DNA of 64,000 nucleotides from Caccoplasma sp905210875 (GTDB taxonomy: Bacteria > Bacteroidota > Bacteroidia > Bacteroidales > UBA11471), in NCBI GenBank assembly GCA_963931635.1, contig OZ007034.1:868001-932000 (forward strand). The letters are read 5' to 3'. The notes under the pieces were generated by a model. The model searched no databases, was not told the origin of the DNA, and saw only the letters and a list, made by a program, of their open reading frames with translations. A program made the translations under genes and the position numbers. Positions 1 to 8,332 of this stretch are shown here, one piece after another; position 1 is the first letter of the stretch, and each line of letters begins with the position of its first letter.

Positions 1-175
1 CGGCATAATAGGCCGCATAGCCCTCCCTGAAAGCCGCGGCTGCCTCCTGTTGCGAAGCAAATCCCTTGTATTTGGCCTGGGGGTAATTCTGCACCTGCCG
101 GCGGCACTCGGCCCAGGAAGCATAAATACCCGGCGAGTGACCCACCCACACCACATAATATTTTGACTGACTCAT
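1..175 (-). CDS. rnhA: Ribonuclease HI with viroplasmin-like N-terminal domain (partial, 3' end outside window)
   Basis: The minus strand opens at the ATG complementary to 173-175 and runs off the left edge, giving about 58 residues beginning MSQSKYYVVWVGHSPGIY. The pattern YYVVWVG...GIY.SW.EC..QV..Y..AKYKGF.S..EA is the hybrid-binding (caulimovirus viroplasmin-like) domain found at the N-terminus of many Bacteroidetes RNase H1 proteins. These enzymes cut RNA in RNA-DNA hybrids. The catalytic RNase H domain lies beyond the window, so enzyme activity is inferred from the usual domain order. It is divergent from aroK and has its own -7 element. Confidence 0.8.
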   Translation of the reverse strand, partial: MSQSKYYVVWVGHSPGIYASWAECRRQVQNYPQAKYKGFASQQEAAAAFREGYAAYYA

Positions 176-198
176 CTTGACGCGGCTTTTTTCTTGTA

Positions 199-206
199 CA
201 AATGTA
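199..206 (-). promoter_or_regulatory. Bacteroidetes -7 element (TACATTTG) for rnhA
   Basis: On the minus strand TACATTTG matches the TAnnTTTG -7 consensus of the Bacteroidetes housekeeping sigma factor and lies about 24 bases upstream of the rnhA start. Confidence 0.5.
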
Positions 207-239
207 ACCATATTTATTGAGTTTCTCGGTAAAATAAGT

Positions 240-247
240 TATTTTTG
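240..247 (+). promoter_or_regulatory. -7 element (TATTTTTG) for aroK
   Basis: TATTTTTG matches TAnnTTTG and sits 38 bases before the aroK ATG. A TTG-containing -33-like segment lies about 20 bases further upstream. Confidence 0.55.
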
Positions 248-285
248 CAGCAAGAAGAAAGAGCGCAAGACTATTACCCATTTAT

Positions 286-825
286 ATGGAACGCATATTC
301 CTCATCGGATTCATGGGGTCGGGAAAGACGACACTCGGCAAAGCCCTCTCGCGGGAACTGGGAGTCGACTTCATCGACCTCGACCACTACATCGAAGCCC
401 GATACCACAAAACCGTGCGGGAAATCTTTGCCGAAAGTGGAGAAGAGCGGTTCAGACAAATCGAGAAATCGCTCCTGCACGAGGTCGCCGACTTTGAAAA
501 CGTCGTCATTGCCGCCGGAGGGGGCACCCCCTGTTTCTTCGACAACATCGACTACATGAATGCCCACGGCACCTGCATCTACCTGAAAGCCTCTACCGAC
601 GAGTTGTGCCGGCGACTGGCCGGCGGCAGGGAATCGCGCCCCCTGCTGCGGGGGAAAAACGACGAAGAGCTGCGCCACTACATCGACCACACACTCTCTC
701 AGCGAAATCCCTACTACTCGCGTGCCGCCCTGCACTTCGACACAGGAGCACTCAATACGCGGAAAGAGATAGCATCGACGGTCGAACGCTTGCGACAACT
801 TCTCGAGAACAACCTCATTGCATAA
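286..825 (+). CDS. aroK: Shikimate kinase
   Basis: A 179-residue protein of normal length for AroK, which phosphorylates shikimate with ATP in the chorismate pathway in the cytoplasm. The N-terminus carries the P-loop GFMGSGKTT (residues 8-16), followed by the shikimate-binding DLD near residue 32, the FR of the EERFRQIE segment, the AAGGGTP motif near residue 76 and the lid arginine in ESRPLL. All expected motifs are present, so it should be active. It stands alone with its own upstream promoter element. Confidence 0.95.
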   Translation: MERIFLIGFMGSGKTTLGKALSRELGVDFIDLDHYIEARYHKTVREIFAESGEERFRQIEKSLLHEVADFENVVIAAGGGTPCFFDNIDYMNAHGTCIYLKASTDELCRRLAGGRESRPLLRGKNDEELRHYIDHTLSQRNPYYSRAALHFDTGALNTRKEIASTVERLRQLLENNLIA

Positions 826-889
826 CCATTTGGCTCATCGCAAAAAACACATTTCCTAAAAAATCGTTGCCATAACTACAAATTTTTAT

Positions 890-897
890 TTCCTTTG
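890..897 (+). promoter_or_regulatory. Probable -7 element (TTCCTTTG) for korAB
   Basis: TTCCTTTG differs from TAnnTTTG at one base. If used, korA would have a leader of about 95 bases, which contains the A/T inverted repeat at 928-955. Confidence 0.35.
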
Positions 898-927
898 CGA
901 TTTCAAAAGAAAATTGTTCACAAAACA

Positions 928-955
928 ATATATTTATTCCCAAATATAAATATAT
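928..955 (+). repeat. A/T inverted repeat in the korA leader
   Basis: Perfect 10-base arms ATATATTTAT (928-937) and ATAAATATAT (946-955) flank an 8-base spacer, 46 bases before the korA start. It could be a leader hairpin or an operator; the sequence does not decide. Confidence 0.4.
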
Positions 956-1001
956 AGAAAAAAAAAGAAGACCATCACGAATCAACATAAAACAAGGCAT
1001 T

Positions 1002-2849
1002 ATGTCAGAACAAACTCATGTGAAAGATTTAGAAAACGTAGTAGTCCGTTTCTCGGGCGACTCGGGCGACGGCATGCAATTGGCCGGCAACCTCTTTTCT
1101 AACATTTCGGCAGCCATCGGAGACGAAATCTCAACGTTTCCCGACTATCCCGCCGAAATACGTGCCCCGCAGGGAACGCTGGGCGGAGTATCGGGATTCC
1201 AGGTACACATAGGCAAAGGTGTCTACACCCCCGGCGACAAAGCCGATGTGCTGGTAGCCATGAACCCTGCCGCCCTGAAAACCAACGTAAAATATGTCAA
1301 AGCCAACGGTGTCATACTCTTCGATACCGACTCCTTTGAAAAGAGCGACCTCGAAAAAGCCGCCTTCAAAACCGACGACCCCTTTACCGAACTGGGCATC
1401 ACCCAACAGCTCGTGCCCGTTGCCATCACCTCGATGGTGAAACACTCTCTCGCCGACTCGGGTCTCGACAACAAAGCCATACTGCGGTGCAAAAACATGT
1501 TTGCTCTCGGCCTCATCTGCTGGCTCTTCGACCGTCCCCTCGAACAGGCCGAACACCTGCTGCAAAACAAATTCTCGAAAAAACCGTCGATTCTCGAAGC
1601 CAACATCAAGGTCATGACCGACGGTTACCACTACGGCGGAAACATCCACGCCTCGGTAACCACCTACCATGTTGAAACCGGCGATGCACAGAAAGGTATC
1701 TACACCGACATCAACGGTAACCGTGCCACCGCATTGGGTCTCATCGCCGCCTCGGAAAAGTCGGGACGCCCCCTTTTCCTGGGAAGCTATCCCATCACCC
1801 CCGCCAGCGACATTCTGCACGAACTGGCCAAACGCAAAGACCTCGGCGTGAAAGTGGTACAGGCCGAAGACGAGATAGCCGGCGTATGTACCGCCATCGG
1901 TGCCAGCTTTGCCGGCGACCTGGCCGCCACCTCGACCTCGGGTCCCGGTCTTGCCTTGAAGAGCGAAGCCATCGGTCTGGCCGTCATGGCCGAACTGCCG
2001 CTCGTCATCATCGACGTACAGCGCGGCGGCCCCTCGACCGGTCTGCCCACCAAGTCGGAACAGACCGACCTGCTGCAAGCCCTCTACGGCCGCAACGGCG
2101 AATCGCCTGTTGTCGTACTGGCAGCCTCTACCCCGTCCAACTGCTTCGACATGGCCTTCCAGGCCGCCAAGATAGCGCTCGAACACATGACCCCCGTCAT
2201 TCTGCTCACCGACGCATTCATCGCCAACGGCTCCTCGGCCTGGCGTATTCCCGACATGAACGAATATCCCGACATCAAACCCAACTACGTGAAACCCGAG
2301 ATGCTCGCCGAAGGGTGGAAACCCTACAAACGCGACCCCGAGACACACGTCCGCTACTGGGCCATACCGGGCACCGAGGGCTTCATGCACCGGCTGGGCG
2401 GTCTTGAAAAAGACAATGTAACCAGCGCCATATCGACCGACCCCGCCAACCACCAGCGCATGACCGACCTGCGGCAGGCCAAGATAGACTACATCGCCAA
2501 CTGCATACCCGCCCTCGAAGTGAAGGGCAACCCCGATGCCGACCTGCTCGTCGTAGGTTGGGGTGGTACCTATGGACACCTCTACTCGGTTGTCAATGAA
2601 CTGAATCACGAAGGCAAGAAGGTGGCATTGGCCCACTTCAACTACATCAACCCGCTGCCCGCCAACACCGCCGAGGTGCTGAAACGCTACAAGAAAGTTG
2701 TCGTGTGCGAGCAGAACAACGGCCAGTTTGCCACACAATTGTGCGGCAAAATACCGGGACTCGTTGTCAGCCGGTTCAACCGCGTACAAGGCCAGCCGTT
2801 CATGGAGAGCGAGCTGAAAGAACATTTCATTAAACTTATGGAGGAATAA
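1002..2849 (+). CDS. korA: 2-oxoacid:ferredoxin oxidoreductase, fused gamma-alpha subunit
   Basis: A 615-residue subunit of an anaerobic 2-oxoglutarate (or related 2-oxoacid):ferredoxin oxidoreductase, which makes the acyl-CoA, CO2 and reduced ferredoxin. Residues 1 to about 200 are the gamma domain, starting with VVVRFSGDSGDGMQ. From about 240 on is the PFOR alpha domain with SYPITPAS, AEDEIA, TSTSGPG and RGGPSTGLPT. This gamma-alpha fusion is the usual KorA form in Bacteroidetes. The partner beta subunit starts three bases downstream, so the two are cotranscribed. Substrate preference (2-oxoglutarate rather than branched-chain 2-oxoacids) is inferred from family resemblance only. Confidence 0.9.
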   Translation: MSEQTHVKDLENVVVRFSGDSGDGMQLAGNLFSNISAAIGDEISTFPDYPAEIRAPQGTLGGVSGFQVHIGKGVYTPGDKADVLVAMNPAALKTNVKYVKANGVILFDTDSFEKSDLEKAAFKTDDPFTELGITQQLVPVAITSMVKHSLADSGLDNKAILRCKNMFALGLICWLFDRPLEQAEHLLQNKFSKKPSILEANIKVMTDGYHYGGNIHASVTTYHVETGDAQKGIYTDINGNRATALGLIAASEKSGRPLFLGSYPITPASDILHELAKRKDLGVKVVQAEDEIAGVCTAIGASFAGDLAATSTSGPGLALKSEAIGLAVMAELPLVIIDVQRGGPSTGLPTKSEQTDLLQALYGRNGESPVVVLAASTPSNCFDMAFQAAKIALEHMTPVILLTDAFIANGSSAWRIPDMNEYPDIKPNYVKPEMLAEGWKPYKRDPETHVRYWAIPGTEGFMHRLGGLEKDNVTSAISTDPANHQRMTDLRQAKIDYIANCIPALEVKGNPDADLLVVGWGGTYGHLYSVVNELNHEGKKVALAHFNYINPLPANTAEVLKRYKKVVVCEQNNGQFATQLCGKIPGLVVSRFNRVQGQPFMESELKEHFIKLMEE

Positions 2850-2852
2850 CCC

Positions 2853-3866
2853 ATGGACAACAAAGTATATACCGCAAAAGACTATAAAAGCGACCAATAT
2901 GTGCGTTGGTGCCCCGGTTGCGGCGACCACGCCATCGTAACCACCCTGCAAAAGGCCATGGCCGAACTGGGCGTTCCCCCGCACGAAATCGCCGTCATAT
3001 CGGGAATCGGCTGCTCCTCGCGCCTGCCCTACTACATGAACACCTACGGTTTCCACACCATTCACGGCCGTGCCGCCGCCATCGCCACAGGTGTAAAGAC
3101 CGCAAACCCCGCACTCACCGTGTGGCAGGTCAGCGGCGACGGCGACTGCCTCGCCATCGGCGGAAACCACTTCATTCACATTCTGCGCCGCAACGTCGAC
3201 GTCAACATACTGCTGCTCAACAACAAGATATACGGTCTCACCAAGGGACAATACTCCCCCACGAGCGACCGCGGAGCGGTAACCAAGTCGTCGCCCTACG
3301 GCACCGTTGAAGACCCCTTCATTCCCGCCGAACTCACCTTCGGAGCTCGTGGCCACTTCTTTGCCCGCGCCATCGACGTCGACCTCGAAGTATCGAAAGA
3401 GTGCATGATAGCCGCCGGCCGCCACAAAGGTGCCTCCGTGGTAGAGATACTCCAAAACTGCGTTATCTTCAACGACAAGATACACAGCTATGTAGCCGAC
3501 CGTGAATTCCGGGCCGACCGCACCATACACCTGCGTCAGGGCGAGAAGATGCTCTTCGGCAAGAATATGGACAAAGGTCTCGTTCTCGACGGCTATAAAC
3601 TCAAAGCCGTTACCGTAGGTGAAAACGGCGTTACCATAGACGACATTCTCACCCACGATGCCACCTCGGCCAACGACATCATGCATCAGATGCTCGCCAT
3701 GATGGACGGACATGAACTCCCGCTGGCTGTGGGCGTAATACGCAACGTCGAAGCTCCCACCTACGATCGGGAGGTAGAGGCTCAGGTCAATGCCGTGCGC
3801 GCTAAGAATCCCAACAAGACCCTGCGCAACCTGCTGCTCGAAGGCGATACCTGGGAAGTGAAATAA
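2853..3866 (+). CDS. korB: 2-oxoacid:ferredoxin oxidoreductase, beta subunit
   Basis: A 337-residue thiamine-diphosphate subunit paired with KorA. The start WCPGCGDH gives Cys20 and Cys23, with Cys54 in GIGCSSR; these fit [4Fe-4S] cluster ligands of the family. The TPP/Mg motif is GDGD at 95-98 with the downstream NNKIYGLTKGQ. No delta (ferredoxin-like) subunit is encoded next to it, so electrons must pass directly to a soluble ferredoxin. The gene is followed by a strong terminator, making korAB a two-gene operon. Confidence 0.92.
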   Translation: MDNKVYTAKDYKSDQYVRWCPGCGDHAIVTTLQKAMAELGVPPHEIAVISGIGCSSRLPYYMNTYGFHTIHGRAAAIATGVKTANPALTVWQVSGDGDCLAIGGNHFIHILRRNVDVNILLLNNKIYGLTKGQYSPTSDRGAVTKSSPYGTVEDPFIPAELTFGARGHFFARAIDVDLEVSKECMIAAGRHKGASVVEILQNCVIFNDKIHSYVADREFRADRTIHLRQGEKMLFGKNMDKGLVLDGYKLKAVTVGENGVTIDDILTHDATSANDIMHQMLAMMDGHELPLAVGVIRNVEAPTYDREVEAQVNAVRAKNPNKTLRNLLLEGDTWEVK

Positions 3867-3892
3867 CCCATTATCACATACACCCTACACAC

Positions 3893-3928
3893 GAAGGGCT
3901 GCCGTCTGTTTCGGCAGCCCTTCTTTTT
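3893..3928 (+). terminator. Rho-independent terminator of korAB
   Basis: A perfect 12-bp stem (3893-3904 with 3912-3923) encloses a 7-base loop and is followed by TTTTT. Confidence 0.92.
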
Positions 3929-4035
3929 CTTTTAAAAAAGAGGCCTTTCTTGCAGGGGAAAAACAAAGATGGGAAACGGAAAGAGCCCCGAAAGCAGCGG
4001 AAACTCCGGAAGAGAAATAGAGAGAAGGATGAAAA

Positions 4036-5259
4036 TCACACATAAATCAGCGTCGAAAGCGCCGATTCATCGAAAATTTCGTTTGCCACCTCACACAACT
4101 CCCCAGCCGAGACAGCCTCTATGCGGGCAAACGTCTCGGAGAGAGAATCGTACTTGCCATAGTGCAGAAAAGCCTTGCCCATGCCCAGCGCCATATTCTC
4201 GCTGTTCTCGGTGCCCACGGCAATCTGTCCCATAAACTGGCGCTTGGCCGTAGTCAGTTGCAGGTCGGAGAGAGGCTTCTCCCGCAGACGACGCAACTCC
4301 CGCGACAGGAGCGCGAGACAACGATCGACCTTCGAAGGGTCGGTACCGAAATAGACCGAGAAGACTCCCGTGTCAGTATAGGTCACCACCGACGACTCCA
4401 CCGTATAGACACAACCCGTCTTCTCGCGCAAGGCAATGTTGAGGCGGCTGTTCATACCAGGTCCGCCCAGCAGGTTGTTGAGCAGGAAGAGCGCCGTGCG
4501 GCGACGGTCGTACATATCGTAAGAACGGCTGCCCACCAGCACATGGGCCTGATGCGTGTCGAGCGACACCCGTCGCTCGAACCTCGCCCCCCGACCGGGA
4601 GCCTCGCGATGCCGTGCCGATACCGCCTCTCCACACTCGCTCATGTAGCGTTGGAGCGTCGAAACCACCCGTCTGAACGGCAATGCCCCGCGATAGAAAA
4701 ACACCATGTTCGAGGCCGTGTAATGCGTGTGCAGAAACCGCAAGCCGTCGGCCGGCGAGAAGGAGAGCAGCGTATCGCTGTCGCCCAATATGTTATGACC
4801 CAAGGCATGTCCTCCAAAGAGGGCATTCTCGAAGTCGTCGTAAATCAGTTCTGAGGGAGTATCACGATAGGAGTTGATTTCGTCGAGAATCACCTCCACC
4901 TCGCGTTCCACCTCACCGGTCGGGAAACGGGAGTGCAACAGAAGGTCGCTCATCAACTCGACGGCCCGTGTCAGATGTTCCGACAGGAAGACCGTGTAGA
5001 TGACCGTCTCCTCCTTCGTCGTATAGGCATTGAGTTCACCGCCCACCGTCTCCATGCGGTTGAGAATGTGCCACGACCGGCGGCGGGAGGTTCCCTTGAA
5101 AAGAAGGTGCTCCACAAAATGGGCCAGACCATCTTCACCAGCGGCTTCATCGCGCGAACCGGCATTGATGGTAAATCCTGCATAAGATACCTGCGAAGGT
5201 ACCTGCTGATATATCATACGCAACCCGTTGGGCAGGGTAAAGGTGGAATAGTCGGTCAT
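4036..5259 (-). CDS. M16 family zinc metallopeptidase (processing-peptidase-like)
   Basis: A 407-residue single-unit insulinase-family protease. The inverted zinc motif HFVEH (His47, Glu50, His51 from the chosen ATG) and the downstream glutamate-rich EVEREVEVILDEI region are intact, so it should be catalytic. The C-terminal half is the non-catalytic M16_C-like domain. The ATG at 5259 was chosen over a TTG six bases upstream because it suits the minus-strand -7 element. No signal peptide is visible, so it is probably cytoplasmic. It lies convergent to korAB. Confidence 0.88.
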   Translation of the reverse strand: MTDYSTFTLPNGLRMIYQQVPSQVSYAGFTINAGSRDEAAGEDGLAHFVEHLLFKGTSRRRSWHILNRMETVGGELNAYTTKEETVIYTVFLSEHLTRAVELMSDLLLHSRFPTGEVEREVEVILDEINSYRDTPSELIYDDFENALFGGHALGHNILGDSDTLLSFSPADGLRFLHTHYTASNMVFFYRGALPFRRVVSTLQRYMSECGEAVSARHREAPGRGARFERRVSLDTHQAHVLVGSRSYDMYDRRRTALFLLNNLLGGPGMNSRLNIALREKTGCVYTVESSVVTYTDTGVFSVYFGTDPSKVDRCLALLSRELRRLREKPLSDLQLTTAKRQFMGQIAVGTENSENMALGMGKAFLHYGKYDSLSETFARIEAVSAGELCEVANEIFDESALSTLIYV

Positions 5260-5280
5260 AAACAAACATTATTTCAGGAG

Positions 5281-5288
5281 CAAAAGTA
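5281..5288 (-). promoter_or_regulatory. -7 element (TACTTTTG) for the M16 peptidase
   Basis: Minus-strand TACTTTTG, 22 bases before the ATG; it implies a leader of about 15 bases. Confidence 0.5.
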
Positions 5289-5372
5289 CGACAATAAACC
5301 GAAGCCGAAAAAGAAAAACAGGTCGAGGCAGAGAATTTCTCAAAAAGAGAAAAAGATTCACGAGAAAATACG

Positions 5373-5380
5373 TACCTTCG
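5373..5380 (+). promoter_or_regulatory. Near-consensus -7 element (TACCTTCG) for kdsD
   Basis: One mismatch to TAnnTTTG, 35 bases upstream of the start codon. Confidence 0.35.
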
Positions 5381-5414
5381 TAAAAACGATTCATACCTAC
5401 CCACCTAAACTGAT

Positions 5415-6035
5415 ATGACCTCACAAGCACAAATCGAAGCCATTCTCCAACAAGAGGCAGACGCCATTCTCCACATACCGATAAGCGACCAATACGAAAA
5501 AGCTGTCGCACTCATCGTCGAACAGGTACACCGCAAAAAGGGCAAACTGGTAACCAGCGGCATGGGCAAGGCCGGCCAAATCGCCATGAACATTGCCACC
5601 ACCTTCTGTTCGACCGGCACACCCGCCGTGTTTCTGCACCCCAGCGAAGCCCAACACGGCGACCTGGGCATCTTACAGGAGAACGACATCATGCTGGTTA
5701 TCTCCAACTCGGGCAAAACGCGGGAAATTCTCGAACTGCTCACCCTGGCCAAGCGTTTAAGACCCGAACTGCAATTCATCGTCATCACCGGCAACGACCA
5801 CAGTGAGTTGGCCCAGAAGTCCGAAGTATGCCTCTATACCGGAGCCCCGGCCGAAGTATGCCCCCTGGGCCTCACCCCCACAACCTCAACTACGATGATG
5901 ACCGTCATCGGCGACATACTCGTAGTAAGCGTTATGCAAGAAACCGGCTTCGATGCCGCCCAATACGCCCTGCGTCACCACGGAGGCTATCTCGGGCAAC
6001 GCTCTCGGGAACAATCGGAACAGAACCTTAAATAA
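5415..6035 (+). CDS. kdsD: D-arabinose 5-phosphate isomerase, SIS domain only
   Basis: A 206-residue sugar isomerase (SIS) protein that should convert ribulose 5-phosphate to arabinose 5-phosphate for Kdo and lipid A core synthesis. Family marks are SGMGKAGQIA, the metal/active-site HPSEAQHGDLG, ISNSGKT and the C-terminal HHGGYLG. Proteobacterial KdsD is about 330 residues with two CBS domains; these are absent here, matching the short single-domain form known in Bacteroides. A PfkB sugar kinase follows after 16 bases, so the two may be cotranscribed. Confidence 0.85.
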   Translation: MTSQAQIEAILQQEADAILHIPISDQYEKAVALIVEQVHRKKGKLVTSGMGKAGQIAMNIATTFCSTGTPAVFLHPSEAQHGDLGILQENDIMLVISNSGKTREILELLTLAKRLRPELQFIVITGNDHSELAQKSEVCLYTGAPAEVCPLGLTPTTSTTMMTVIGDILVVSVMQETGFDAAQYALRHHGGYLGQRSREQSEQNLK

Positions 6036-6051
6036 CAAAATCATACCTACC

Positions 6052-6990
6052 ATGCGCAAAATCATCGGCATCGGCGAAACGATTCTCGACATCATCTTCA
6101 AAAACGGACAGCCTACCCATGCTGTGCCCGGTGGCTCAACGTTCAACTCCATGATTTCATTGGGCCGCTTGGGCATTCCATCACGGTTCATCACCGAAAT
6201 AGGCAACGACACCGTAGGGCACATCATTCTCGACTTCATGCGTGAAAACGGCCTGCCCACTGACAATGTCGACCTCTTTGACGACGGCTATTCGCAATCG
6301 CCCGTCTCGCTGGCCTTTTTGGGAGAAAACAACGACGCCCAATACGCCTTTTACCAACACTATCCGCAGAAAAGGCTCAACTTTGCATGGCCCATTGTCG
6401 AAGCCGACGACCTCGTCATCTTTGGCTCCTACTATGCCGTAGACCCCACCCTTCGAGAAAAATTGCAAGAGTTTATCGCCTACGCCCGGGAGCAGAAGGC
6501 CATCATCTACTACGACATCAACTTCCGTCCCTCGCACGCACACGAAGCCTTGCGCATCATGCCCGCCTTCATCGAAAATCTCGAATACGCCGACATCGTC
6601 CGCGGCTCGGCCGAAGACTTCCAGACCCTCCTCAACGAGAGCGACCCCGAGAAACTCTACCGCCAGCGCATCTCCTTTGACACACCCAACTTCATCTTTA
6701 CCGACGGCAGCCGGGGAGCCGACATCTTCTGCCGCGCCGGACACCGCCACGTCGATACCCCGAAGATAAAGACCGTGAGCACCATCGGTGCCGGAGACAA
6801 TTTTAACGCTGGCATACTCTTCGCCCTCTATCAAAAAAACATTTTCCGCGAAGAACTCTCCACGCTCTCGCTCGACCAATGGGAAACCATATTGAAATGC
6901 GGAAACTCTTTTGCATCAGAGGTTTGCCAATCGTTCGACAACTACATCTCTTCGGATTTTGCCGCACGTGTCAAGCAAGGACAGTTGTAA
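6052..6990 (+). CDS. PfkB-family carbohydrate kinase (fructokinase-like)
   Basis: A 312-residue ribokinase-fold sugar kinase. The ATG at 6052 was chosen because it gives MRKIIGIGETILDI, the normal N-terminus, and lies outside kdsD; an upstream in-frame start would overlap kdsD. The N-terminal GGSTFN substrate-binding loop and the C-terminal anion-hole motif GAGDNFNAG with catalytic Asp249 are intact. The closest general resemblance is to fructokinases; the true substrate cannot be read from the sequence. Confidence 0.85.
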   Translation: MRKIIGIGETILDIIFKNGQPTHAVPGGSTFNSMISLGRLGIPSRFITEIGNDTVGHIILDFMRENGLPTDNVDLFDDGYSQSPVSLAFLGENNDAQYAFYQHYPQKRLNFAWPIVEADDLVIFGSYYAVDPTLREKLQEFIAYAREQKAIIYYDINFRPSHAHEALRIMPAFIENLEYADIVRGSAEDFQTLLNESDPEKLYRQRISFDTPNFIFTDGSRGADIFCRAGHRHVDTPKIKTVSTIGAGDNFNAGILFALYQKNIFREELSTLSLDQWETILKCGNSFASEVCQSFDNYISSDFAARVKQGQL

Positions 6991-7060
6991 ACTTTTTTGT
7001 TTACCCGGTATAATAATATTTAAAGGAATTAAAGTTTGGACAAAGGTCTAAATATTTGAC

Positions 7061-7068
7061 TACCTTTG
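7061..7068 (+). promoter_or_regulatory. -7 element (TACCTTTG) for the phosphatase-like lipoprotein
   Basis: Exact TAnnTTTG, 24 bases before the ATG at 7092, with a TTTG (7035-7038) 22 bases upstream as a possible -33 element. Confidence 0.6.
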
Positions 7069-7091
7069 CCTTATCACAACCGGAATCACAC

Positions 7092-8153
7092 ATGGCGAAA
7101 CACTTGTCCAAATGTATATGGGTCTTCTTTCTGGCCTTAACCTCTTGCTCCACTCAACTCTTTGATATAGAGACGATATGCGAGAGTGTTAACGACTCAT
7201 GCTACATTATCAAATGGGAGGTTTGGCCCGAGACTCACGGCTATGTACAAATCTACGCCTCGACCGACCCCAAACATTTCGACAAAAGCAACCGGGTGGT
7301 TCGTTGCAAAATCTCCGATAAAATCTGCGACATCACGCTCGACAAGACACCCGACACCCGCTACTACTTTCTCCTGCAATTTGACAAAAAGAACCAACGC
7401 ATAGTCGCTTCCCGCGCCCCCAACATCACAAACATTTGCAACCTGCGAGACCTGGGCGGTTACGAGACAAGCCACCAGAAAGCCGTAAAGTGGGGATATC
7501 TTTTCCGTTCGGGCAGCATACAAGACATCGACAGCCTCGGCATAAAGAAAATAAACAGCCTCGGCATCGGCACACTCATCGACTTTTCGGATTTGTCGCG
7601 TTTCCACGCACCTAAGAAAGATTTGAAAATAGGTCAGGTAAAACACTTACCCATCAATCTCATCACATCGAGCCACGTATATGACCGGCTGAGCAGTGAA
7701 ACCCTGCGTCGCGGCGACGCCAACATCTTCCTGCAAGACCTCTTCATCACCCTCATCGACTCGGGCATACCCCGCTATCGCGAGATGTTCGATCTGCTTC
7801 TCGACGAAAACAGCTATCCGGTCATTCTCAGCGACAAATTCGGCAAAGATTATGTAGGTTTTGCCAGTGCTCTGATACTGGCAGCCCTCGACGTTCCCGA
7901 AGAGACCATCTACGACGACTTCACCCTGAGCAATCACTATCTCGACCGCCGCGCCATCTTGTTCGACAGCGTCAACTGTTCCAGCGACACACAAGAAGCC
8001 GCCACTGCCCTCATGACCGTACGCAAACGGCACCTCTTCTGCGCCATACGTCGCATCAAGCAGAAATACGGGAGCATACAGAATTATCTCGAAAAAGAGA
8101 TAAACCTTACGCCCGAAAAGCGCCAACAACTGCAAAAGATACTCCTTTACTAA
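7092..8153 (+). CDS. Tyrosine-phosphatase-fold lipoprotein lacking the catalytic cysteine
   Basis: A 353-residue lipoprotein: signal segment with the lipobox LTSC, then an approximately 85-residue beta-rich (fibronectin-like) region, then a Y_phosphatase3-type domain starting NLRDLGGY (residues 117-124). The usual P-loop HCxAGKDRTG reads SDKFGKDYVG here: Ser247 and Asp248 replace His-Cys and Tyr254 replaces the phosphate-binding arginine. GKD and the following helix are preserved. It is therefore probably a pseudophosphatase that binds rather than hydrolyses. The ATG at 7092 is chosen because it gives the signal peptide and follows the promoter. It seems monocistronic. Confidence 0.78.
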   Translation: MAKHLSKCIWVFFLALTSCSTQLFDIETICESVNDSCYIIKWEVWPETHGYVQIYASTDPKHFDKSNRVVRCKISDKICDITLDKTPDTRYYFLLQFDKKNQRIVASRAPNITNICNLRDLGGYETSHQKAVKWGYLFRSGSIQDIDSLGIKKINSLGIGTLIDFSDLSRFHAPKKDLKIGQVKHLPINLITSSHVYDRLSSETLRRGDANIFLQDLFITLIDSGIPRYREMFDLLLDENSYPVILSDKFGKDYVGFASALILAALDVPEETIYDDFTLSNHYLDRRAILFDSVNCSSDTQEAATALMTVRKRHLFCAIRRIKQKYGSIQNYLEKEINLTPEKRQQLQKILLY

Positions 8154-8218
8154 ATTTCTCCCGCGGTGCTTCACACCGAATTATCGGGGGTTATGACTTA
8201 AATCCCGAATTTATGCCG

Positions 8219-8226
8219 TACCTTTG
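8219..8226 (+). promoter_or_regulatory. -7 element (TACCTTTG) for the DEAD-box helicase
   Basis: Exact TAnnTTTG 107 bases before the start codon, implying a leader of about 100 bases. Confidence 0.55.
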
Positions 8227-8332
8227 CCGGAGCTTTACCGCACCGGCCGTACGGCTTCTGTTTCATGCAAACACAAAAAACGGTCCGCGATAAAGGTCAA
8301 GTCCGTAACCTCACATAAACAAAGAATCCTCT

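Noticed and set aside
1131..3713. An 860-codon open frame on the minus strand opposite korA and korB
   Set aside because: It is antisense to two clear enzyme genes, has a repetitive Gly/Val-rich translation without domains, and arises from codon bias of the GC-rich plus-strand genes.
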